From contig JAOUGZ010000051.1 in assembly GCA_029865405.1 (NCBI GenBank), positions 1 to 11,015 of the forward strand: a DNA stretch of 11,015 nucleotides. Direction: 5' to 3'. The position numbers were made by a program, and so were the translations under genes. Source of the DNA: Betaproteobacteria bacterium (GTDB taxonomy: Bacteria > Pseudomonadota > Gammaproteobacteria > Burkholderiales > SG8-39). Shown piece after piece: positions 1-5,502 of this stretch (positions within the stretch are counted from its first letter, which is position 1; each line of letters starts with the position of its first letter). The notes beneath the pieces were generated by a model. It was not told where the DNA came from. It saw only the letters and a program-made list of their open reading frames with translations, and did not search any database.

Positions 1-1
1 C

Positions 2-679
2 GACGGCGCAGTGCGCGTGATCGTGCTCACGGGCGCGGGGCGCGGCTTTTCCTCGGGCTTCGACCTCAAAGAGCAAATGGAGCGCCGCCCTGAGGGCGCA
101 ACCGTGTGGCGCGAAGTGCTGGATCTCGATTTCTCCACCACGATGCGCTTCTGGGACTCGCCCAAGCCGACCATCGCCGCGATCCACGGCGCATGCATGG
201 CAGGCGCCTTCGAGATGGCGCTCGCCTGTGACCTGTCGGTGTGCTCGCGCGACGCGGTGTTCGGCGAGCCCGAGCTCAAGTTCGGTGCCGGCATCGTCAC
301 GCTGCTCCTGCCCTGGATGGTCGGGCCGAAGGCCGCCAAAGACATCATATTCACGGGCGACGATGCGGTGAACGCCGAGCGCGCGCTCGCGCTCGGCATC
401 GTCAGCCGCGTGGTGCCCGAGGGCGAGCACCTGAGCACGGCGCTGCGCATCGCGCGTCAGATGGCGGTGATCGACCCCGACCTGGTGCGCGACACGAAGA
501 AGGCGCTCAACCGCAGCTTCGAGATCCAGGGCATGCGCGCGGCGCTCGATACCGCGCTCGACATCGACCACGCCATCGAATCGCACGGCTCGCCCGACAA
601 GCGCAAGTTCATGGACATCGCGCGGGAGAAAGGCCTGAAGGCCGCGCTCGCCTGGCGCGAGGCGCGCTTCAAGGTCTAG
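2..679 (+). CDS. Enoyl-CoA hydratase/isomerase family protein (5' truncated by window edge)
   Basis: Crotonase-superfamily protein acting on CoA thioesters in the cytoplasm, for example hydrating or isomerising an enoyl-CoA in fatty-acid or aromatic-acid breakdown. The open frame runs off the left edge; 225 residues are present and roughly 35-40 N-terminal residues are missing, since the first visible segment (VRVIVLTGAGRGFSSGFDL) is the family's first oxyanion-hole region. The second oxyanion segment is HGACMAGAFEMALACD (residues 62-77 of the visible part). The FGEPELKFGAG segment (87-96) keeps the glutamate matching Glu144 of rat crotonase. The second catalytic glutamate (Glu164 in rat) appears to be Asp, in GPKAAKDIIFTG. 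An in-frame GTG at 11 is too late in the fold to be the real start. The gene ends with TAG and converges on the methyltransferase gene 4 bases away. Family membership is firm; the substrate is unknown. Confidence 0.9.
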   Translation, partial: DGAVRVIVLTGAGRGFSSGFDLKEQMERRPEGATVWREVLDLDFSTTMRFWDSPKPTIAAIHGACMAGAFEMALACDLSVCSRDAVFGEPELKFGAGIVTLLLPWMVGPKAAKDIIFTGDDAVNAERALALGIVSRVVPEGEHLSTALRIARQMAVIDPDLVRDTKKALNRSFEIQGMRAALDTALDIDHAIESHGSPDKRKFMDIAREKGLKAALAWREARFKV

Positions 680-683
680 GCGC

Positions 684-1508
684 TCACTTCTTCATCGCCA
701 GCACGCCGTCGCCGTTCAGTTCCGTGGCGAACCCGGCGCGGCGCAGGCGCTTCGCCACCTCGTTCGGCACGTCGCGCCCGCTGGTCAGCTTGTTCGGCGT
801 GCCGGTGTAGTGGAACAGCCGGCCCTTGCGCCTGAGAACCCTCGCCAGCTGGTCATAGAAGGCCTGCGCATAGAGCTCGCCGGCGATGCCGAAACGCGGC
901 GGATCGTGCAGGACCGCGTCAAATGAAGCGTCGGCAAGCGCATCGATCTCCTTGGCGATGTCTGCCTGCGTCAGCTCCAGGCCGGGGCCGGTGGGGGGCG
1001 ACCAGGGATTGAGGCTGCGCAGCCAGAGCACGTCCGAGTTCTTCTCGTAGGACTGCACACGGCTTGCGCCGCCGCACACGCACCACGCGGCGAAGTAACC
1101 CAGGCCGCCGCAGGTATCCAGGATCATCTTGCCGCGAGGCTCGATCAGGCCGACCTTGCGTTCGGCGTCCGCGTAGGGCGAGACCCGCATCGTGGGCAGC
1201 ATCTTGATGCCGTCTATCTCGAACGTTGGTGGCCCCCACGCGGTGGGCACCAGCTTGATCAGGGACGTCGTGAAACGCGCGGCGGGCTGAAAGGCGTCGC
1301 CGCCCCAATAGTAGACGGTCCGGTCCTTGCAGTCCTCCAGCAAGGGGAAGTGCCGGCCCTGCCAGCTCCATCCGGTGGCGTCCAGCTCGATGGTGGTCTG
1401 CGAGCGCTCGAGATCCAGCGAGCATTCGAGCGAGGACGCGCCGGCGCGCACGGCGGCTTGCAGCCGGTCGTGTATGCCCTGAGTCAGCAGCGGCCCCGTC
1501 ATTCCCAT
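684..1508 (-). CDS. SAM-dependent methyltransferase, archaeal-type predicted family (COG2521-like)
   Basis: Probable cytoplasmic S-adenosylmethionine-dependent methyltransferase, 274 residues, substrate unknown. The C-terminal two thirds is a Rossmann methyltransferase domain: glycine-rich motif I MILDTCGGLGYFA (128-140), an acidic residue after strand 2 in VQSYEKN (E155), and motif IV FDAVLHDPPRFG (196-207). The next segment, GELYAQAFYDQLARVLRRKGRLFHYTG, is characteristic of a family that I recall as 'predicted archaeal methyltransferase'. The DPPR motif resembles the DPPY/NPPY motif of enzymes that methylate bases or other planar nitrogens, but here it leads into RFG, so a nucleic-acid substrate is only a possibility. 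The N-terminal 90 residues look like a separate substrate or RNA-binding part. The ATG at 1508 lies 4 bases after the DUF547 stop, so the two are co-transcribed. A second ATG two codons in (1502) is an alternative start. No strong Shine-Dalgarno is visible, which fits translational coupling. Confidence 0.85.
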   Translation of the reverse strand: MGMTGPLLTQGIHDRLQAAVRAGASSLECSLDLERSQTTIELDATGWSWQGRHFPLLEDCKDRTVYYWGGDAFQPAARFTTSLIKLVPTAWGPPTFEIDGIKMLPTMRVSPYADAERKVGLIEPRGKMILDTCGGLGYFAAWCVCGGASRVQSYEKNSDVLWLRSLNPWSPPTGPGLELTQADIAKEIDALADASFDAVLHDPPRFGIAGELYAQAFYDQLARVLRRKGRLFHYTGTPNKLTSGRDVPNEVAKRLRRAGFATELNGDGVLAMKK

Positions 1509-1512
1509 TTGC

Positions 1513-2259
1513 TCAGCGGCGACTCAGCGTCCAGTCAAACGCGCCGTAGCGCAGCCTGATGCGCTCGAGGTTGCGCTCGGCGCGCTCGAGCGCGGCGTCG
1601 TCCAGCCGACCGAGGACGAACTCGAGCACGCCGCTCTCGCCGCCGAAATCCTTCGCGTACCACTGCAGCAGCTTGGGCGCCGTCACGATGCTGCCGTCAT
1701 TCTCGACCTTCGCGAATCGCCGGATGTAACGGACGGCGGCTTCCTCGAGCTGGCGGTCGAGCTGGCCCGCCTCGAAGACGCGAAATGCCGGCGACGAGCG
1801 CGAGCCCCGGAACAGGGCAAAGTGCAGGCGCTCGTCGAAGGCAATGGGCGTGTAGGCGAGGCGCGGATCATCGCGCTTCATGGGCGCCTGCAGCCTGCCG
1901 TGCGCGGGCACGTTGCCGCGCAGCAGACCGTGGTAGATCTCGTCCAGCGAGTAGCGCTGCCCGAAGATGCTGAGGCGCGGCCGCTCGAAGAACGCGTCCA
2001 CCTCTTGCGCGTCGGCGGCGAATTCCAGCTCCGGCGAGTCGCGCAGCACGCCGGCGTTGAACACGTTGATCCAGAACGCCATCTGCGCGGCGATGCGCAC
2101 CTGCTTGGGATCGAAGGTCTCGAGATCGGAAAGGCAGACGGCGAGGTGGCCGCGCTCGCGGGAGGCGGCGAGCGCAGAGTAGTCGCATGCCTGGCCGTCG
2201 GCATCGAAGTGCACGGCCGCCGCCGCCAGCGCCCGCGGCAATTCCTGGTCTGGCTCCAT
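1513..2259 (-). CDS. DUF547 domain-containing protein
   Basis: 248-residue protein of the uncharacterised DUF547 family, which is found in bacteria and plants; the biochemical role is unknown. Recognisable family segments are QMAFWINVFNAGVL (59-72), YSLDEIYHGLLRG (103-115), DPRLAY (131-136), RLHFALFRGSRSSPAFRVF (144-162) and a C-terminal LLQWYAKDFGG (197-207). Many DUF547 proteins have cysteines in the 'ALNCGA.SCPPL' stretch. Here this reads ALFRGSRSSPAF, so both cysteines are gone while the preceding His is kept. No signal peptide or membrane segment is visible at the chosen start. The ATG at 2259 was chosen because the family match begins soon after it. The same frame stays open far upstream, but that stretch is antisense-type shadow of the SDR gene. 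It sits 23 bases downstream of the SDR stop and 4 bases upstream of the methyltransferase, as the middle gene of a probable three-gene operon. Confidence 0.85.
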   Translation of the reverse strand: MEPDQELPRALAAAAVHFDADGQACDYSALAASRERGHLAVCLSDLETFDPKQVRIAAQMAFWINVFNAGVLRDSPELEFAADAQEVDAFFERPRLSIFGQRYSLDEIYHGLLRGNVPAHGRLQAPMKRDDPRLAYTPIAFDERLHFALFRGSRSSPAFRVFEAGQLDRQLEEAAVRYIRRFAKVENDGSIVTAPKLLQWYAKDFGGESGVLEFVLGRLDDAALERAERNLERIRLRYGAFDWTLSRR

Positions 2260-2282
2260 GCGCGTTGCCTGCGGTCGCGGCG

Positions 2283-3128
2283 CTAGGCGGGGAGCGCCGG
2301 CGTGTTCGCCGGCACGAAGAAGTCCGGCAGGAACTTCGTCGCCCCCGGCACCGCCGCGTACACCGAGAAGTCGCGCACGCCCGCCGCGTGCAGCACCAGA
2401 TCGTCGATGCAGAAATTGCCGGTGAACTCGCGGCTCGGCCGGGTAAGGATTGCGTGCGCGGCGTCGGCCATGATCTCCGGCTTGCGCGACTGCTTCATCA
2501 TCGCCTCGCCGCCGAGCATGTGCACCGCGGCGGTGGCGATGGTAGTGCGCGGCCAGAGCGCGTTGGCGGCAATGCCGTCTTTCCGGAACTCCTCGGCCCA
2601 GGCGAGCGTGCACAGGCTCATGCCGTACTTGGCCATGGTGTAGGCGACGTGCGGCGCAAACCATTTGGGCGACAGATCCAGAGGCGGGCTCAGGGTGAGG
2701 ATGTGCGGATTGCCGGACTTCTTCAGGTGCGGGATGCAGGTGCGCCCCGTGAGGTAGGTGCCGCGCGCATTGACGCCGTTCATCAGATCGTAGCGCTTCA
2801 TGTCGCAGGCGAGCGTGCCGGTGAGCTGGATGGCGCTGGCGTTGTTCACCAGGATGTCGATGCCGCCGAACGTCGCCACCGCCTTTTCGACGGCCGCCAC
2901 GACCTGCGCCTCCTCGCGGATGTCGCACTGCACGCCCAGTCCCCTGCCGCCCGCCTTCTCGATCTCCGCCACCGCGGTGTGGATGGTCCCCGGCAGCTTC
3001 GGGTGCGGGTCGCTGGTCTTGGCGGCGATGACGACGTTGGCGCCGTCGCGCGCCGCGCGCACCGCGATAGCGAGGCCGATGCCGCGGCTGCCGCCGGTGA
3101 TGAACAGGGTCTTTCCTTTGAGGCTCAT
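2283..3128 (-). CDS. HSDL2-like short-chain dehydrogenase/reductase
   Basis: 281-residue NAD(P)-dependent oxidoreductase of the classical SDR superfamily, closest by eye to the SDR domain of eukaryotic HSDL2 (hydroxysteroid dehydrogenase-like 2). Shared stretches include DGANVVIAAKTSDPHPKLPG (28-47), the DILVNNASAI region (91-100), PWF-type KWFAPHVAYTMAKYGMS (155-171) and the C-terminal FTGNFCIDDLVL (235-246). The cofactor motif TGGSRGIG is at 11-18, NNAS at 95-98, and the catalytic set N120, S147, Y163 and K167 is complete. Human HSDL2 carries a C-terminal sterol-carrier domain; this protein ends right after the SDR part. A longer frame reaches 3230, but the ATG at 3128 is preferred because AGGAG stands 5 bases upstream and SLKGKTLFITGG is the normal N-terminus. 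It is the first gene of the leftward operon with DUF547 and the methyltransferase. The substrate is unknown, perhaps a fatty or acyl-type hydroxy compound. Confidence 0.92.
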   Translation of the reverse strand: MSLKGKTLFITGGSRGIGLAIAVRAARDGANVVIAAKTSDPHPKLPGTIHTAVAEIEKAGGRGLGVQCDIREEAQVVAAVEKAVATFGGIDILVNNASAIQLTGTLACDMKRYDLMNGVNARGTYLTGRTCIPHLKKSGNPHILTLSPPLDLSPKWFAPHVAYTMAKYGMSLCTLAWAEEFRKDGIAANALWPRTTIATAAVHMLGGEAMMKQSRKPEIMADAAHAILTRPSREFTGNFCIDDLVLHAAGVRDFSVYAAVPGATKFLPDFFVPANTPALPA

Positions 3129-3376
3129 GGGGTCTCCTGAGGCGCTTACGGCCGACGTCATTTCGGTGTGGGGTCGATGGCCCATGCAATGATATTCGCG
3201 ATCCGTAGTGTCTTCGTTCGGCGAATGCAATTCCGGGGTGGCGATTTATTGACATCGCCTAATAAGGTGATGGTGGGACTGTGTGGCGACAGTTAGTATG
3301 CCGCCGTCAGCCATGCCACGAAGGAATTTGCCATGCGAAGTCCCCCCCGCATCAGGCCGATGTCGGCGTTGCCAGC
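3129..3376. promoter_or_regulatory. Divergent intergenic region, relatively AT-rich, with a small inverted-repeat cluster
   Basis: This 248-base stretch separates the leftward SDR operon from the rightward lipoprotein gene and must hold both promoters. It contains two interlocked short inverted repeats: GGCGAT (3240-3245) with ATCGCC (3254-3259), and TTATT (3246-3250) with AATAA (3261-3265). They could be an operator. A perfect TTGACA hexamer (3249-3254) lies within them, but no good -10 hexamer follows at 16-18 bases. On the minus strand, a TATCAT hexamer around 3190-3195 could be a -10 for the SDR operon, without a clear -35. The base composition is visibly less GC-rich than the neighbouring genes. 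The promoter assignment is speculative. Confidence 0.3.
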
Positions 3377-3940
3377 ATGATCATCAGATCGCTTCTGCTT
3401 GCGGCGCTGGCCAGCGCTTGCGCGGGCTGCGTCGGATTTGCGGTCGACATACCCACGACCCATGAGATCCCGAATCCAGTGCCGCTCATGGCAAAGGGAG
3501 GGGGCTTCGGTACCGCCGATAAGCAGGCCCGCTGGGCCTGCCAATCCGACGCGCAGGCATCGGCGCCGTTGACGAAGAATCACTTCCTAAATACATGGGG
3601 CGCGCCGATGGCGAAAGTGGCTACGGCCAAGGGAGAGACCTGGATCTATGAGGAGCGCAACCGCTGGTGCGGCCTCTGGGTATTCGTGATCGTTCCCGTC
3701 CCCGTCGTGCTGCCCTTCTGCGACACTTACGACAAGGTGTCTTTCGAGGGAGACTTCGCGGTCAGCTCCCAAAGCCGCCGGTTCCGCGATCTGGTGATGG
3801 GGATCGGAGCCCATCCTTACGGGATTGTCCCCTTTATGTCCCGGCCTGGCCGGGTTACCGAGAACAGACCCGTGGTGTTCTTGGCGCCCGAGCGCGAAAA
3901 GGGCGACCTTGCCTGTCCGACGATGCGGCCGCCGGCATGA
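3377..3940 (+). CDS. Hypothetical lipoprotein with weak BamE/SmpA-like segment
   Basis: 187-residue protein I cannot assign to a named family. The N-terminus is a short hydrophobic signal (MIIRSLLLAALASACAGCVG) with two cysteines in lipobox-like settings (C15 in LASAC, C18 in CAGC), so it is probably lipid-anchored in an outer or inner membrane; neither lipobox is canonical. Residues 66-93 (TKNHFLNTWGAPMAKVATAKGETWIYEE, written by position) have the 'turn-helix, G.P, then W.Y' pattern seen in SmpA/BamE-like proteins. A hydrophobic segment, WCGLWVFVIVPVPVVLPFC (97-115), is followed by a beta-like YDKVSFEGDFAVS. The ATG at 3377 was chosen for the signal peptide; an in-frame GTG at 3281 adds 32 residues without one. 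No strong ribosome site is seen. Codons such as CTA, AAT and ACA are more frequent than in the neighbours. The last codons overlap a stretch resembling the downstream crotonase gene, so the C-terminus may be rearranged. Confidence 0.7.
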   Translation: MIIRSLLLAALASACAGCVGFAVDIPTTHEIPNPVPLMAKGGGFGTADKQARWACQSDAQASAPLTKNHFLNTWGAPMAKVATAKGETWIYEERNRWCGLWVFVIVPVPVVLPFCDTYDKVSFEGDFAVSSQSRRFRDLVMGIGAHPYGIVPFMSRPGRVTENRPVVFLAPEREKGDLACPTMRPPA

Positions 3941-3941
3941 T

Positions 3942-3967
3942 CGTTGTAGGCGCCGATCAGCGGCGCG
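3942..3967. repeat. 26-bp exact direct repeat, copy 1 (between convergent genes)
   Basis: This stretch, beginning CGTTGTAGGCG and ending CAGCGGCGCG, is identical base for base to 4449-4474 inside the crotonase gene on the right, where it encodes (minus strand) the APLIGAYN part of the oxyanion-loop region. This copy lies 14 bases beyond that gene's stop and just after the lipoprotein stop. It contains a 6-bp GC hairpin (3950-3955 with 3961-3966, loop ATCAG) without a T-run, which might slow transcription from either side. The preceding 16 bases (3921-3936) match 4425-4440 at 14 of 16 positions, so the similarity extends into the lipoprotein gene's last codons with a 3-base gap. Confidence 0.85.
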
Positions 3968-3981
3968 AACCCGAATCCGCG

Positions 3982-4773
3982 TCACTCTCCGGCAAATCTT
4001 GGTTTTCGCTTCTCGACGAACGCGCGCGGGCCCTCGAGCCCGTCGCGGCTCGATGCGGCATCGGCGATCGCGCGCGTCTCGCGCTCCATGTGCGATTCGA
4101 GGCTGTCGGTCGGCGCGATGTTGAGCAGCTTCTTGATGCCGCCGTGCGCGCGCGTCGGGCCTCGCGCGAGCTCGAGCGCGAGCGTCTTCGCTGCCGCCAT
4201 CAGCTCGGCCCCCGGCACGACGCGGTTGACGATGCCCCAGTCGAGCGCCTCCTGGGCAGAGAGCGTGCGGTTGGTGAGGAACATCTCCATGGCGCGGCGC
4301 CGCCCAAGCAGGCGCGACAGGAAGTAGGTCGAGCTGCCGTCCGGCGTGAAGCCGATGTGCGTGTAGGCGCTGGTGAACCTGGCGTGCTCGGCGGCGATGC
4401 CGAGATCGCACGCGAGCGCGAGCCCGAGGCCGCCGCCGGCGACCACGCCGTTGTAGGCGCCGATCAGCGGCGCGCGCATCCACGCGAAGCGCGAGATCGC
4501 CGTGTGCAGCGCGCCGGTCATCTCCTTCACCAGCAGCTCGATGCGAGCGCTGTTGGCGGCAAAATCGGCGACGTCGCCCCCGGCGCAGAACGCCTTGTCG
4601 CCCGCGCCGGTGAGCACCGCGGCGCGCACCGACTTGTCCGAGCCGCAGCGGTTGGCGACATCGCACAGCTCCTGCACGGCCTTCAGGTTGATGGCGTTGT
4701 AGGCCTTCGGGCGGTTGAGCGTGATCCAGGCGACGTGGTCCTGGATGTCGAATTCGAGCATTTCGTATTTCAT
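3982..4773 (-). CDS. Enoyl-CoA hydratase/isomerase family protein (PaaG-like active site)
   Basis: 263-residue, full-length crotonase-family enzyme acting on acyl-CoA thioesters. The N-terminal beta strand HVAWITLNRPKAYNAIN (13-29), the first oxyanion segment KAFCAGGDVADF (60-71) and the second, AYNGVVAGGGLGLALACD (106-123), are intact. Where rat crotonase has Glu144 (PEILLG), this protein has AYTHIG (Y137). The Glu164 equivalent is present as E163 in RRRAMEMFL, and an Asp occurs in GFTPDGSS (D145). This arrangement is more like PaaG-type enoyl-CoA isomerases than classic hydratases, so isomerisation is a reasonable guess, not a proof. The ATG at 4773 was chosen because the family N-terminus starts there and a purine-rich AAAGGGGG lies about 7 bases upstream. 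It lies 17 bases downstream of the DSBA-family gene and is probably co-transcribed with it. A 26-bp piece of it is duplicated beyond its own 3' end. Confidence 0.92.
   Translation of the reverse strand: MKYEMLEFDIQDHVAWITLNRPKAYNAINLKAVQELCDVANRCGSDKSVRAAVLTGAGDKAFCAGGDVADFAANSARIELLVKEMTGALHTAISRFAWMRAPLIGAYNGVVAGGGLGLALACDLGIAAEHARFTSAYTHIGFTPDGSSTYFLSRLLGRRRAMEMFLTNRTLSAQEALDWGIVNRVVPGAELMAAAKTLALELARGPTRAHGGIKKLLNIAPTDSLESHMERETRAIADAASSRDGLEGPRAFVEKRKPRFAGE
4449..4474. repeat. 26-bp exact direct repeat, copy 2 (inside the crotonase gene)
   Basis: Partner of the copy at 3942-3967, in the same orientation, 507 bases apart. Here it is part of a conserved coding segment for the second oxyanion region of the crotonase-family protein, so this is presumably the source copy and the other one the derived fragment. 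Confidence 0.85.
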
Positions 4774-4790
4774 GGTCTGCCCCCTTTCAC

Positions 4791-5384
4791 TCAGGCGGCG
4801 AGCGCTTCGTCGACGAACGTGAGCCGGTCCTGGCCCCAGAACATGTTCTGGCCGACGAAGAAGGTGGGCGCGCCAAATACGCCACGCGACACGGCCTCGT
4901 CGGTGTTCGCCTTGAGCCGGTCCTTGACCTCCTGCGCGCCGCTCAGCGCGAGCATCTCCTGCGGGTCGAAGCCGGCCTGCTTCAGCACTGCGCCGACTTC
5001 GGCGGGCTCGTTCAGGTTGCGCGGCTTCACCCACATGGCCTCGAACATCGCCGCGACGTACTTCGGGAAGTCCTGCGGGCGCTTCAGCTGCAGGCCGGCC
5101 GCGCCGCGCATCAGCAGCAGAGTGTTCACCGGAAAGCCCGGATTCATCTCGAAGGGCACGCCGTAGCGCTTCGCCCACTGGCGCATGTCGTCGAACATCC
5201 AGCGGCCCTTCGCCGGGATCGTCACCGGGCTGGCGCTGTTGATCGCCTTGAACACGCCGCCGAGAAGGAATGGCCGCCATACGATCTCGGCATTGCGTGC
5301 CGCAGCGATCTTCGGCAGCTGCGTGTAGGCGAGGTAGGTCGCCGGGCTGCCGAAATCGAAGAAGAATTCCACCGCTTTGCTCAT
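4791..5384 (-). CDS. DSBA-family 2-hydroxychromene-2-carboxylate isomerase-like protein
   Basis: 197-residue thioredoxin-fold protein of the DSBA/kappa-class glutathione transferase group that includes NahD, the glutathione-dependent 2-hydroxychromene-2-carboxylate isomerase of naphthalene degradation. The N-terminal FFFDFGSPATYLAY (7-20) replaces the DsbA CxxC with a glutathione-activating serine (S13), so it is not a disulfide oxidase. Further family features are WRPFLLGGVFK (36-46), NPGFPVNTL (81-89) and the C-terminal thioredoxin-fold loop GVFGAPTFFVGQNMFWGQDRL (168-188, with cis-proline P173). The length is normal for the family. The ATG at 5384 has a perfect AGGAGG with 5-base spacing, which fixes the start. 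It leads a two-gene unit with the crotonase gene. No ring-cleavage or dioxygenase gene is nearby, so the true substrate could be another glutathione-dependent isomerisation in aromatic or CoA-linked catabolism. Confidence 0.92.
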   Translation of the reverse strand: MSKAVEFFFDFGSPATYLAYTQLPKIAAARNAEIVWRPFLLGGVFKAINSASPVTIPAKGRWMFDDMRQWAKRYGVPFEMNPGFPVNTLLLMRGAAGLQLKRPQDFPKYVAAMFEAMWVKPRNLNEPAEVGAVLKQAGFDPQEMLALSGAQEVKDRLKANTDEAVSRGVFGAPTFFVGQNMFWGQDRLTFVDEALAA

Positions 5385-5502
5385 GGCTTCCTCCTAGGAC
5401 GGCCTTCCTGTCGTTGATCGGACGAAGTTCGACTTGCGCTGCTGCCACTGTAGCAGGGGCCGCGGCTAGAATCCGACACCGACCCCGGAATTCGAGGACC
5501 CC
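5385..5502. promoter_or_regulatory. Divergent promoter region with a candidate -10 and an imperfect palindrome
   Basis: This 118-base region must drive the DSBA/crotonase unit to the left and the HisD-fold/SDR unit to the right. For the rightward gene, TAGAAT at 5467-5472 (5 of 6 to TATAAT) lies 30 bases before the ATG; no good -35 is seen at 16-18 bases. On the minus strand, TACAGT inside 5445-5452 may be the -10 for the leftward unit. The imperfect palindrome at 5439-5456 has 5-bp arms CTGCT/AGCAG and covers the leftward -10 candidate, a plausible operator position. A GAGG ribosome site precedes the ATG at 5503. These are eye-level matches only. Confidence 0.35.

Noticed and set aside
2187..3140. 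317-codon plus-strand open frame opposite the HSDL2-like SDR
   Set aside because: Antisense shadow with biased composition; the minus-strand SDR has complete catalytic motifs and a good ribosome site.
3281..3376. Extended N-terminus of the lipoprotein from GTG at 3281
   Set aside because: The added 32 residues are Cys/His-rich without signal features and would bury the clear lipoprotein signal that begins at 3377.
3950..3966. Intrinsic terminator between the convergent lipoprotein and crotonase genes
   Set aside because: The hairpin has a 6-bp GC stem but no T-run on either strand, and the same hairpin exists inside the crotonase coding sequence, so it is explained by the duplication.
3667..5166. 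499-codon plus-strand open frame crossing the lipoprotein, crotonase and DSBA genes
   Set aside because: It crosses three better supported genes in wrong frames and has no domain match.
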